DNA from: CALGDE01 sp964655355
GTDB taxonomy: Bacteria; Cyanobacteriota; Cyanobacteriia; CACIAM-69d
NCBI GenBank assembly: GCA_964655355.1
Contig: CAZZMD010000019.1
Location: 1 to 64,000 of the forward strand
Direction of reading: 5' to 3'
Length of the DNA stretch: 64,000 nt
Below are positions 1 to 8,476 of the stretch, piece by piece (the first letter of the stretch is position 1; each line of letters opens with the position of its first letter). The notes beneath the pieces were generated by a model, which saw only the letters and a list, made by a program, of their open reading frames with translations, did not search any database and was not told where the DNA came from. A program made the translations under genes and the position numbers.

Positions 1-1966
1 CGTTGACGGTATCCCCCTTCACCACATGTTCAATGCGGTAGCCCTGGGGCGTGAGGTGGATATGGACCGCGTTGGTATCCCCAAATAAATTGTGCAAATT
101 GCCCATAATTTCCTGGTAGGCACCATTCAAAAACATGCCTAGGAAGTAGGGGGCATAACAACGGCGATCGCCCTCCGTCTCTGGGGTCGCATTTTTGTTT
201 GTGTCGCCGACTTGCGGGTGTTGGGCTGAAGAGATATTCGATGCGCCAGCCTCACCAGAGGAATTGAGTTGAAGGGGGTGAAGTTCCAACGTGGATTGGG
301 TTTTGCGTAGCCCGATGAACTTATCGATTTTGCCGTCACTATCGCAGGTGAGATCCGCCAAAATACCCCGCTCGGTGGGTTCTTCGTTGAGTCGGTGGAT
401 GGGCATAATCGGAAACAATTGATTAATCGCCCAATTATCCGGAGCCGATTGAAACACCGACAGGTTGGCGTAGTAAGTGGACGCCATCACCTCCTCCAGA
501 TGGGTCAAATCCTCCGGCACATAGTCCTGCTCCCGGGCGATCGCCCGAATTTTGGTACAGCAGGCCCAATACCACCGTTCAATGGCCGCCCGGTCCGTCA
601 AGGTGAGATAGCCAAAGCCGAACAAACTCAACGCCTCGTCCCGATACTGGGTGGCATCGTGGTACATCTCCTGATAATTCTCCGCCGTGATGGTGTTGTA
701 AATCTCCTGAAGCCCCTGCACCGACAGATGGGCATTCGGGGCGATCGCCTGGGGGGGCAACTGCGGTCCCTTGCTGACCCCGAGCACATCAAACACCAAC
801 ACCGACTGATGAGACGCGATCGCCCGACCACTTTCGCTTACCAGGGTCGGCACCGGCACCTGACGCTGGGTACAGGTTTCCTGAACCGCCGCCACAATGT
901 CATCGGCATAATTTTGCAAGCTGTAATTGGTGGACGCAATGCCGCTGGTGTTGGACCCGTCATAGTCGATGCCCAATCCCCCGCCCACATCGAGGTATTG
1001 CATCGCCGCCCCCAACTGGTGCAGCTCCACATAAATCTGACTCGCTTCCCGAATCGCATCCTTGATGACATTAATATCGGAAATTTGAGACCCCACATGG
1101 AAATGGAGAAGCTGAAGGCAATCCAGCATATCCACCGCCTTAAGCTGTTCCACCGACGCCACAATTTCAGGAATCGTCAGGCCAAACTTGGCGCGATCGC
1201 CCGCAGAATCCCCCCAATGGCCGACCCCCTTACTTTTCAACTTCGCCCGCACCCCAATAATGGGGCGAATCCCTAAACGTTGGCTGGCCGCAATCACCAA
1301 ACTCAACTCTTCCAACTGCTCCAGGACAATAATGGGCGTTTTCCCCAGACGGCTCGCCAAAATAGCCGTCTCAATATAATCCTGATCCTTATAGCCATTA
1401 CAAATCAGCAACGCCCCCGGCGTCTTCAACAACGCGAGGGCAATCATCAGCTCCGGCTTAGACCCCGCCTCCAACCCAAATTTATAGGGAGCCCCAAAGC
1501 GCACCAAATCCGACACCAAATGGCGCTGTTGATTACACTTCACCGGGAACACCCCCCGGTACTTACCCCGATATTTATAACGGGCGATCGCCCGGGCAAA
1601 GGCCGCCGTCAGCCGCTCAATGCGGTCCGCCAAAATATCGGAAAAGCGGATCAAAATCGGCAACTGTAAATTCCGCAATCGTAGGGCCTGCACCAGATCA
1701 AATAAATCAATCGATCCCCCCCGTTCCGCCTTAGGAGAAACCGTGACATGGCCCGCCTTATTAATCGAAAAATACGGCTCCCCCCACGCCGGAATACGAT
1801 ACAGCGCCTCACTATCCTTCCAACTCCACCGGCGAGGCGTTTCCAGGGTATTCATCCCATCCCCATGGTCATTTACATCATCACGGCCACTGGGGCGATC
1901 GCCATTGCGAACGGGCGTGCCAGGTTTAGTTAGGGGCGGCTTACCGTGGGAGGAAGAAAAATCCAT
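1..1966 (-). CDS. speA: Biosynthetic arginine decarboxylase, C-terminus cut by window edge
   Basis: Converts arginine to agmatine with PLP, the first step of polyamine synthesis, in the cytoplasm. About 655 codons are in the window and the stop lies beyond base 1; the family is usually about 640-690 residues, so only a short tail is missing. Visible motifs are the PLP-lysine box VFPVKCNQ (K143), the LLHFHVGSQ strand, and near the end CDSDGKIDKFI and GAYQEIMGNLHNLFGD, typical of the long biosynthetic SpeA type. The start is ATG at 1966; no strong ribosome site is obvious. It is divergent from ndk, a neighbour I recall from other cyanobacteria. The coding strand has no internal stop. Confidence 0.93.
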   Translation of the reverse strand, partial: MDFSSSHGKPPLTKPGTPVRNGDRPSGRDDVNDHGDGMNTLETPRRWSWKDSEALYRIPAWGEPYFSINKAGHVTVSPKAERGGSIDLFDLVQALRLRNLQLPILIRFSDILADRIERLTAAFARAIARYKYRGKYRGVFPVKCNQQRHLVSDLVRFGAPYKFGLEAGSKPELMIALALLKTPGALLICNGYKDQDYIETAILASRLGKTPIIVLEQLEELSLVIAASQRLGIRPIIGVRAKLKSKGVGHWGDSAGDRAKFGLTIPEIVASVEQLKAVDMLDCLQLLHFHVGSQISDINVIKDAIREASQIYVELHQLGAAMQYLDVGGGLGIDYDGSNTSGIASTNYSLQNYADDIVAAVQETCTQRQVPVPTLVSESGRAIASHQSVLVFDVLGVSKGPQLPPQAIAPNAHLSVQGLQEIYNTITAENYQEMYHDATQYRDEALSLFGFGYLTLTDRAAIERWYWACCTKIRAIAREQDYVPEDLTHLEEVMASTYYANLSVFQSAPDNWAINQLFPIMPIHRLNEEPTERGILADLTCDSDGKIDKFIGLRKTQSTLELHPLQLNSSGEAGASNISSAQHPQVGDTNKNATPETEGDRRCYAPYFLGMFLNGAYQEIMGNLHNLFGDTNAVHIHLTPQGYRIEHVVKGDTVN

Positions 1967-2227
1967 AGCAAGATCTATAGCCAGAACAATGTTCTAGGGA
2001 GCAGAGTTTTACAACAACCATCTCCAGCCTATCCGCTCTGATTGGATTAGTCCGGTTAAGGGCAATCTCTAGGGCAATGTTCATCCTGTTGGCTGGGGAG
2101 CGGCCCTGAATCGATCTGGAAAGGAAGCGCGGCCCGGGTCCAAAGCCTGCGATAATCCATTGCGTTGATGATTTCATTCACCAATTTCATTCACTAACTT
2201 CAGTCACTACAGGAGCTCAGCCAAACC

Positions 2228-2680
2228 GTGGAACGCACTTTTATTGCCATCAAGCCCGATGCCGTCCAACGGGGGTTGATTGGCCAAATCATCCAGCGCT
2301 TTGAAGCCAAAGGATTCAAGCTGGTGGGTCTGAAGCTAATGAATGTGAGCAAGGAATTGGCGGAAGAGCACTACGGCGTCCACCGGGAACGCCCCTTCTT
2401 CGCCGGTTTGGTTAGCTTCTTGACCTCCAGCCCCGTCGTCGCCATGGTCTGGGAAGGGGACGGCGTCATCGCGTCCGCCCGGAAGATCATTGGCGCAACC
2501 AATCCCCTAGAATCCGCCCCCGGCACCATCCGCGGCGATTTTGGTGTCAGCATCGGTCGCAACCTGATTCACGGTTCCGACGCCCCCGAAACCGCCCAGC
2601 AAGAAATTGCCCTGTGGTTCAAGGAAGGGGAATTGGCAGAGTGGAGCCCCGAGATGACCGGTTGGCTGTACGAAGACTAG
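2228..2680 (+). CDS. ndk: Nucleoside diphosphate kinase
   Basis: Transfers the gamma phosphate from ATP to other (d)NDPs through a phospho-histidine; cytoplasmic. The product has 150 residues, the usual bacterial length. It opens with the family signature ERTFIAIKPDAVQRG and carries the active-site block RNLIHGSD with the catalytic histidine at residue 115. The start is GTG at 2228, about 8 bases after a good AGGAG ribosome site, which decides for GTG over later ATGs. The stop codon lies inside the first copy of a 15-bp tandem repeat (see separate entry). A strong hairpin 120-160 bases downstream is the likely terminator. Confidence 0.96.
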   Translation: MERTFIAIKPDAVQRGLIGQIIQRFEAKGFKLVGLKLMNVSKELAEEHYGVHRERPFFAGLVSFLTSSPVVAMVWEGDGVIASARKIIGATNPLESAPGTIRGDFGVSIGRNLIHGSDAPETAQQEIALWFKEGELAEWSPEMTGWLYED

Positions 2681-2716
2681 ATCTCAGAAGACTAAATCTC
2701 AGAAGACCAGATCTCA
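2672..2716 (+). repeat. 15-bp tandem repeat, three copies, spanning the ndk stop codon
   Basis: Units GAAGACTAGATCTCA, GAAGACTAAATCTCA and GAAGACCAGATCTCA follow each other without gaps, differing at one or two bases. The first unit encodes the last residues of ndk and its TAG stop. The second also carries an in-frame TAA. Confidence 0.85.
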
Positions 2717-2798
2717 AGCTCGGGACACGCTCCCTTAGGGCGGGTGGATCCCCATTGAGATGATAGAATTGAGATAAGTCAGTCCGCTCCTCTATGAG

Positions 2799-2839
2799 AT
2801 CCCCCCAAAGCCGGCAGCTCTTGCTAGCTTTAGGGGGAT
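2799..2839 (+). terminator. Strong hairpin downstream of ndk
   Basis: The arms at 2799-2811 (ATCCCCC then CAAAGC) and 2827-2839 (GCTTT, A, GGGGGAT) pair with one mismatch around a 15-base loop. Only a short T stretch follows. It most likely ends ndk transcription, though it also resembles the dispersed GGGGGAT-type hairpins common in cyanobacterial intergenic DNA. Confidence 0.55.
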
Positions 2840-2945
2840 TTCACTGTAAACATTCACCATTAATCACCATTAAAATTAGTGGTAGGCGGTCCCCCAGGGC
2901 ATTGGGTACCCCGGACCAGGGCTAAGTCTGACGAGAGTGTGTGCC

Positions 2946-3776
2946 ATGACCAACCACCATCAGTCCTTATCCAACTCATCCCCATCCTCAGCGGAACAAT
3001 CGCGTTGGCAACGAATAGCGCGATCGCTGGGATGGGGATCCGTCATGAATGGCGTGATATTGCTGGGAGCTGCCCTAGGCATTGGTTACATCCAACAGCA
3101 AGCGATCGCCACCGCCACGAGAGTCGATCCCAACGCAGAAGCCATCCAGGCCCAAACCCAAGCCCGCCTGGATTTGTTGAAGCGGATCCCATCCGGCGGG
3201 TTTGATAATTTGATTGGGAACTGGGCGTTTCTCGATTATTTGCAATATTTTGGCGATGAAGACACTCGCAACGCGACCGGATATCGCCTAAATGATGATT
3301 ATTTCGAGGTGATGATCCGGCGTGACCCCCGGTTCCTAGAGATCTACCCCTTCCTTTCCGCTGGGGTGTCCTACTATCTAGGGCAGCCGGAAACAGCGAT
3401 CGCCCTAATGGAAGAGGCAACCAAGAGCCTATCCCCCCAGGTGCAATCCCAAAGTTTTTGGATCTGGCGCTTTATGGCCTTGGATCGACTGCTATTGACC
3501 GGGGATATTCCTGGGGCCATCCGCAATCTAGAAACCGCCGCCAGTTGGGCAGAACAAACCCCCGGTCAAGAAAGTTACGGTCCGTTTTTCCGCCAGGCCG
3601 CCGAGGCTCTGCGACAGGATCCCGACAGCAGGGCCGTGCGCATTTATGGCTGGCAAAGTGTGTTCCGCGAGGCGGTCGATGAACCCATTCGCCAGCGGGC
3701 GGAACAGGAGTTACTGAAGTTAGGATTGCGGAAGGTGACGGACGAAGAGGGCAATATCTTTTTCGTCCAGCCCTAA
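2946..3776 (+). CDS. Conserved hypothetical membrane-anchored protein, TPR-like
   Basis: I do not recognise a characterised relative. The protein has 276 residues from ATG 2946; an in-frame GTG nine bases upstream is an alternative. After a basic, Ser/Asn-rich N-terminus there is one hydrophobic segment (around residues 35-55, with MNGVILLGAALGIGYIQQQA), then a soluble helical region. Blocks such as YYLGQPETAIALMEEATKS and GDIPGAIRNLETAASWAEQ look like degenerate tetratricopeptide repeats. A signal anchor with the TPR-like part on the far side of the cytoplasmic or thylakoid membrane is the likely layout. It lies upstream of two other exported repeat proteins but is separated by about 150 bases. 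A HIP1-like AGCGATCGCC site lies in the N-terminal part. Confidence 0.75.
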   Translation: MTNHHQSLSNSSPSSAEQSRWQRIARSLGWGSVMNGVILLGAALGIGYIQQQAIATATRVDPNAEAIQAQTQARLDLLKRIPSGGFDNLIGNWAFLDYLQYFGDEDTRNATGYRLNDDYFEVMIRRDPRFLEIYPFLSAGVSYYLGQPETAIALMEEATKSLSPQVQSQSFWIWRFMALDRLLLTGDIPGAIRNLETAASWAEQTPGQESYGPFFRQAAEALRQDPDSRAVRIYGWQSVFREAVDEPIRQRAEQELLKLGLRKVTDEEGNIFFVQP

Positions 3777-3931
3777 AACAAAAACAATCCAGCCCGAACA
3801 AGCCGCCACGTTCTGTGGCACCTCAAGTTCTGGCACCCTGAAATGGGCGATCGCACTGAGTTCCCTTGAAATGGCATGATAGGGGCACAGCTCGTCCCCT
3901 ATGGTCCCCTGAGCCCCTGTATCCCCCGGCT

Positions 3932-4789
3932 ATGACTATTTCCTTCCCCCTCGAGTCCAACAGCCCGTCACCCCAACGGCGATCGCACCTCAAGCAGACG
4001 ATGACGCGAACAATGCTGGGCGCGACCCTGGGGGCGATCTTTATAGGATCCACAGCGATCGCCAGCCGAGCCGCCGACCCCCAACATCTCCAGCAGCTCC
4101 TCCAAACCAATAGCTGTGAGAACTGCGATTTGCGGGGAGCGGGGTTAGTCTATGGCAATCTCCAAGGGGCAAATTTACAGGGGGCAAATTTACAGGGGGC
4201 AAATCTCAGCCGCGCCAACTTACGCTATGCAAATCTCCAGGGAGCCAATCTGGAGAGCACAACCCTATTTGGTGCCGATTTAAGCGGGGCTCAGCTACAC
4301 TCCGCCCGCTTGGGGGGCAGCGATTTACGGGAGGCAATGCTGTACGGGGCAGATATGACCGGTGCAGACGTGCGTCAAGCCCTGTTAAACGGCGCGATGG
4401 GAGTACCCACGTCCGTCGTTGGCGCTCGGGATCATTTCAATTGGGGGGTACAGGAAGCGGATCGGGATAATTTTCCTGGGGCTATCCGCTACTACAGCCA
4501 AGCGATCGCCATTGACGAGAATTTTGCGGAGGCCTATCTCAACCGCGCCGTTGCCCTCGCCCACCTAGCCGACTATGACGGTGCCCTGTCAGACAGTTCT
4601 CAAGCGCAAATGCTCTTCCAGCAGCAAGGCGATCCGGCGGGGGCAAAAGCTGCAGAAACCTTCGCCACGAACCTCAAAAAATATTTGAAAGAGGCCCGGC
4701 GAGAGGAGCGAGGCGGCAACGGTATTGGCATTTCAATTCTCGACTTTGTGCGGGGCGCAGGGTCCTTTATCATTCCCCTACTGCTGTAG
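3932..4789 (+). CDS. Exported pentapeptide-repeat plus TPR protein
   Basis: A run of A(N/D)Lxx pentapeptides (for example GANLQGANLQGANLS) fills roughly residues 65-150 and is followed by TPR units (GAIRYYSQAIAIDENFAEAY, YDGALSDSSQAQ). A hydrophobic stretch (MLGATLGAIFIGSTAIASRA) reads as a signal peptide, so the lumen or periplasm is the expected site. The start is uncertain: ATG 3932 gives 285 residues with a long basic leader, while ATG 4001 starts right before the hydrophobic core. Neither has a good ribosome site. The pentapeptide DNA shows 15-bp direct repeats (GGGGCAAATTTACA-like). A hydrophobic C-terminal segment (FIIPLLL) ends the protein. The partner and function are unknown. Confidence 0.8.
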   Translation: MTISFPLESNSPSPQRRSHLKQTMTRTMLGATLGAIFIGSTAIASRAADPQHLQQLLQTNSCENCDLRGAGLVYGNLQGANLQGANLQGANLSRANLRYANLQGANLESTTLFGADLSGAQLHSARLGGSDLREAMLYGADMTGADVRQALLNGAMGVPTSVVGARDHFNWGVQEADRDNFPGAIRYYSQAIAIDENFAEAYLNRAVALAHLADYDGALSDSSQAQMLFQQQGDPAGAKAAETFATNLKKYLKEARREERGGNGIGISILDFVRGAGSFIIPLLL

Positions 4790-4883
4790 TCTTGCTCGCC
4801 ACCCTTGCCAGGGAACAAGCGAGCAGCCACCACCCCGGAATAGCCCCCGGAATAGCCTCACATCGCACCATTTAAGGAAAACA

Positions 4884-6080
4884 ATGAATCGCTTCGGGAC
4901 GCAGATCGGCCAGACTCTCCATACCGCACGCCAGAAATGGCATCGGGCAACCCAACCGGGACGCCTACTCCAGGGAATGGCGCTGGGTCTGACATTAGCG
5001 ATCGCCACTCCGACCGTTGCGACGGCGATCGCCCCCTCTGTCCCTCAGGCGTTTGTCCCCCAGGCGTCTGCCCCTCAGGGATCATCCTTCGCCACCGGTC
5101 CCCTCGCCCAGGGCACCAACCGAAATGCCGATGTGGACGCACTGCTGGAGCGGGGAGAAGCCCTCGTAAAGCAGGGAGACTGGGAAGGGGCCCTCGTGAT
5201 TTACCAGCGAGCCGCCCAACTGGAACAGGACAACGCCCGCATCTTCGCCACCATCGGCTATCTCCACGCCCAACGGGAAAACTACACCGCCGCCAGCGAC
5301 GCCTATCGCCGGGCCGTCGCCCTGGAGGATCGCAACGCCGAATTCCACTACGCCCTCGGCTTCAGCCTCGCCAACGCCGGGGATCTCAGCGGTGCCCAAG
5401 CAGCCTATCGATCCGCCGTTCAAATCAACCCCAACCATCTCAATTCCCACCTGGCCTTGGGCACAATCCTATTTCGCCAAGAAAACTACGCCAGCGCCGC
5501 CGAAACCTACCGTAAAATCCTGACCCTCTCCCCCAACAACGCCAGCGCCCAAGAATTTCTCGGCATTTCCCTGCTCTACCTCAACCAGCTAGATGAAGCG
5601 CAAACGGTCCTGGAACGGGCGCGACAACTCAATCCCCGCCAAGCCAGCATCCATACCAATCTAGGAATTCTATACCTCAGCCAAGGACGCCAAGCGGAAG
5701 CCCTGGCAACCTTTAGTCGAGCCTCCAGCCTCGATCCCAGAAATGCCCCACTGCAATTCAAAATTGCCCAAATCCTAGACCGCAGCGGCGATCGCGCCGG
5801 GGCCCTGACCGCCTATCGCCGCGTGGTGAGCATCGACTCCAGTTTTGTAGACGCCCACCGCCGTATTGGAGCCCTCCATCAGGAAGCCGGGGATTTTCTG
5901 CTCGCCACCATCAGCTATCGCCAATGGGTCAGCGCCACCCCCGAGGATCCCAACGCCCACCTTGCCCTTGGCCAGGTCCTTGCCCGCCAAGAGCGATATC
6001 AAGAAGCACGGCGTAGCCTGGAACAAGCCCAAAACCTAGGATCCACCGAAGCCACCGAAGCGATCGAGGCACTCCCCTAA
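4884..6080 (+). CDS. Secreted tetratricopeptide-repeat protein
   Basis: ATG 4884 sits 8 bases after AAGGAAA and starts a 398-residue protein with a signal peptide (hydrophobic MALGLTLAIATPTVATAIA around residues 32-50). A Pro/Ala/Gln-rich linker follows, then about eight consecutive TPRs from residue 90 to the end, with the usual W/A-x2-L/G-Y-x8-A pattern (for example QGDWEGALVIYQRAAQLEQD and NYTAASDAYRRAVALEDRNA). It is a protein-protein interaction scaffold of the lumen, periplasm or outer membrane region. A longer in-frame reading from 4725 overlaps the previous gene and is not the real start. Its position 94 bases after the pentapeptide/TPR gene suggests co-transcription. The specific partner is unknown. 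Confidence 0.85.
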   Translation: MNRFGTQIGQTLHTARQKWHRATQPGRLLQGMALGLTLAIATPTVATAIAPSVPQAFVPQASAPQGSSFATGPLAQGTNRNADVDALLERGEALVKQGDWEGALVIYQRAAQLEQDNARIFATIGYLHAQRENYTAASDAYRRAVALEDRNAEFHYALGFSLANAGDLSGAQAAYRSAVQINPNHLNSHLALGTILFRQENYASAAETYRKILTLSPNNASAQEFLGISLLYLNQLDEAQTVLERARQLNPRQASIHTNLGILYLSQGRQAEALATFSRASSLDPRNAPLQFKIAQILDRSGDRAGALTAYRRVVSIDSSFVDAHRRIGALHQEAGDFLLATISYRQWVSATPEDPNAHLALGQVLARQERYQEARRSLEQAQNLGSTEATEAIEALP

Positions 6081-6203
6081 ACGCCCCCGAAAAAATCTCC
6101 ATTACCTAAATCATCTGATCCCGTGTGATCCCAAAGGAGAACCGCCTGCGATAATAGGAAAACGGCCACGGCGTGATCACTCATACACAGCGGAATACAA
6201 CCG

Positions 6204-6479
6204 ATGGGGAACAGCAAAAACGGGTCCTTAGCAGTCAGCCTCTCCAAGCGAGAAATGGAAATCCTGGAGTTGTTAGCCTCCGGATTAACCAATCAAGACA
6301 TTGCCAAGTCCTTGGAGATCAGCAAACGCACCGTGGATAACCACGTCAGCAATATCCTGACCAAAACCCGCACCGAGAATCGCGTGACCCTCGTCCGCTG
6401 GGCATTGAAATGGGGTAAGGTCTGCATTGACGATGTCACCTGCTGCGTCCTACCCGTCACCACTCCCCCCGAAGAATAG
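6204..6479 (+). CDS. pedR: PedR-type LuxR-family redox regulator
   Basis: A 91-residue protein consisting almost only of a LuxR/FixJ helix-turn-helix: LSKREMEILELLASGLTNQD, then the recognition helix SKRTVDNHVSNI. A conserved C-terminal tail KVCIDDVTCCVLP holds three cysteines. Size, the absence of a receiver domain and the Cys-containing tail match PedR (Ssl0564 of Synechocystis), a thioredoxin-reduced regulator that links photosynthetic electron transport to gene expression upon light shifts. That assignment is from memory of the family. ATG 6204 has no strong ribosome site. It is a single gene with 120-base flanks. Confidence 0.75.
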   Translation: MGNSKNGSLAVSLSKREMEILELLASGLTNQDIAKSLEISKRTVDNHVSNILTKTRTENRVTLVRWALKWGKVCIDDVTCCVLPVTTPPEE

Positions 6480-6605
6480 ACACGAGATAGGCAAGCGATC
6501 GCGCACCGGCAGCATCGCTAGCAGCATCGCCAGCAGCATAGTGACTTGAGATAGTGCTCGAGAGAGTGACTTAAGACGCTCCCTTCATCCCTCCCCCGTC
6601 AATCC

Positions 6606-6974
6606 ATGCCCCCATCGGAATCCTCGACACCGCAAGCTTCGACGCCCCTCCCCCCTGCCGTTCATCAAGCCATCCAACACCTAGCCACCGAGGGCACTCC
6701 CACAAACCTCACCATCGAGCGGCTTCCCTTAGCGGTCTATCGCGAAATTGTCGCCCAACTGCAACTCCTGGAGGTCCTGGCGATCGCCCTCCTGCCCCAA
6801 ACATCCACGAAGTTCGACTACTTGCAAAGTCAGGTTGGGGGGATTCAGATCCATATCGACACCGATCGCCATAGCCAGATGGACCAGTCAGCCCGCCAAA
6901 ACCTGGGCGATCGCCTGGTAATCATCCTCAAGCACTACAGCGATCGCTTCGGTCCCTGGAGCATCATCCAGTAG
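6606..6974 (+). CDS. Conserved hypothetical protein
   Basis: 122 residues, not recognised. After a Ser/Pro-rich N-terminus the sequence is soluble and predicted to be alpha/beta (IERLPLAVYREIVAQLQLLE, then VGGIQIHIDTDRHSQMD). It has no membrane segment and no cysteine cluster. Codon use and HIP1 sites (three GCGATCGC-like octamers) are like the neighbouring chromosomal genes, so it is probably native. It is convergent with perR and shares a bidirectional terminator with it. Confidence 0.65.
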   Translation: MPPSESSTPQASTPLPPAVHQAIQHLATEGTPTNLTIERLPLAVYREIVAQLQLLEVLAIALLPQTSTKFDYLQSQVGGIQIHIDTDRHSQMDQSARQNLGDRLVIILKHYSDRFGPWSIIQ

Positions 6975-6985
6975 CCACCCCATAC

Positions 6986-7032
6986 AAAACCGCAGTAAGG
7001 CGCGTATTGCTTCACGCCCTCACTGCGGTTTT
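6986..7032. terminator. Bidirectional terminator between the hypothetical gene and perR
   Basis: The perfect 11-bp arms AAAACCGCAGT (6986-6996) and ACTGCGGTTTT (7022-7032) are extended inside by GGCG/CGCC. A and T runs at both ends let it work for both convergent genes. Confidence 0.85.
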
Positions 7033-7050
7033 GCAAATTCTGGTCAGGGA

Positions 7051-7482
7051 TTAATTGCCAGCTTGGCAATTGCTGCAGATTCCGTGGACCGTCACCTCAT
7101 GGCTAATGACTTGGTGTCCGCCCAGCAAGCGATCGTCGATCTGGACCTTTAGCGCATCCCAGGGGATATCGATAATCGCGCCACAGGATGAGCACCGAAA
7201 ATGATGGTGGCGGGACACATTTGAGTCATAGCGAGTGACCCCCTCCTCCAGCAAAATCTCCCGCACCAACCCAGCCTCTCGCAAGGACGACAAAGTGCTG
7301 TACACCGTCGCCTTAGAGGAAATCGGTAGCCCTTTGTTGAGATCCAGCATGATCTCATCCACAGTGGGATGATCGGTCCGCCCCAGCAGATTGTCATAGA
7401 CTGCAACCCGCTGAGGGGTTACCCGCAATCCCTTACCGCGTAAGGTTTCAACAACAGGGGTGGAAAGGGGGACACTAACCAT
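7051..7482 (-). CDS. perR: PerR-type peroxide-sensing Fur-family repressor
   Basis: 143 residues: an N-terminal winged helix (GLRVTPQRVAVYDNL, SSKATVYSTLSSL) and a C-terminal dimerisation domain. The structural zinc site is two CxxC pairs, C97/C100 and C136/C139. The regulatory metal ligands of PerR are all in place: H38, D86, H92, H94 and D105. The aspartate at 105 (Glu in Fur) argues for PerR rather than Fur or Zur. It should repress peroxide-defence genes until oxidation of a metal-ligand histidine by H2O2. A TATAAT-like box (GCTATAATGG, about 7540-7549 on the minus strand) lies roughly 60 bases upstream and may be its promoter -10. Confidence 0.85.
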   Translation of the reverse strand: MVSVPLSTPVVETLRGKGLRVTPQRVAVYDNLLGRTDHPTVDEIMLDLNKGLPISSKATVYSTLSSLREAGLVREILLEEGVTRYDSNVSRHHHFRCSSCGAIIDIPWDALKVQIDDRLLGGHQVISHEVTVHGICSNCQAGN

Positions 7483-8476
7483 GGGAAAACGGGGATTGAT
7501 TTTCTCAGAAAACTTTATTTATAGCTGTTTGCTTAACTCCATTATAGCGCTCTCACTCTCCCCAAGATGCAAAGCCCCCCGAGGGTCGTCATCCCCGCCC
7601 CCAAGCATCACTGGATCGCGATCGGCATCGAGTCCGCTTGCCTCCTCCAAACCCTCCCCCACAGCAACTATCCTGATGGCCCCGATGCACCTGAGCAATG
7701 CACTGACGCTGGATCGTCGTTGGGCGATCGCCCCGTCCGGGGCAACTACCCAGAGCAGTTATCTAGGGCAATTGACAGGCCGACATCCCCCTTTCGGTCG
7801 TCCCCAGATCAGCCCCCAGATCAGCCCTTGGATCGTTTTCTCGATCCACCGTCCGGTATTCTTATAGATATTAGGAGAAATGTTAAGGGCTAGCAGCAGA
7901 CCAACCAGCAACGCCTGCTAACCTGCGTTACCCATATCAACTCTCTATTCACCCCCATCTACCCCCTGTTACGGCCGCCTCCCGGGTCGACAGGGTAACA
8001 GCATCAGCGGATCACACCCCTGTTTAGGGATGTCCATCCTTTTTCCCAGCGTAGGAACCATGATGTTCCCCCCCCTGAGACAGTTCCTGGGAATCCCCTG
8101 CCCTTGTGCACGACCCCTGTCCCCTGCTTCGGGGAGCATCTTCCCAAAGCCAACGGTGGCTAATCCTGATCAGGCCTGCACACTGCAGGACGTTAAAATA
8201 GTTCTGGGTGGACATCTTCATCTCCAGCCGCTTCCTTGCCATTTCCCGGCACTCCTGAAGCCTCTGGAAACACATCTGCCCCCCGAATTCAGCTTCAGAC
8301 AAGGCTCCCTCGCTGGCACAACGACAGTTTTCTGCTAAGTCGAGGCTCACTCTTAGAACTTTTGGGCACTTCACCGTGTTGCACACGATTTTTTAGCGCA
8401 TCGCCGTCAGGGTTCATATCATTTGTTTGTTCCGCTGCGCTCCAGGCCCCCCCCCTTACACCGTGGTAAACCAACC
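7483..8476. other. About 1 kb without a convincing gene
   Basis: Open frames here are short and mostly proline/arginine-rich, so probably non-coding. Two things stand out. One is an inverted repeat, CTGTTAC (7966-7972) with GTAACAG (7995-8001). The other is a minus-strand frame over 8024-8386 whose middle part looks protein-like (see separate entry). Much of the stretch is C-rich on the plus strand. The perR promoter is at the left end and the histidine kinase promoter must be at the right end. Confidence 0.6.
8024..8386 (-). pseudogene. Possible small or decayed cysteine-rich gene
   Basis: An open frame of 120 codons. The central part, with residues such as FQRLQECREMARKRLEM and STQNYFNVLQCAG, has amphipathic, low-proline composition unlike the random frames around it. 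The C-terminal third is Gly/Arg/Ser-rich and looks non-coding. I do not recognise it. It could be a short real gene with a mis-set end, a remnant, or chance. Confidence 0.25.

Noticed and set aside
395..1276. Plus-strand open frame of 293 codons
   Set aside because: Opposite speA, whose frame has clear decarboxylase motifs on the minus strand.
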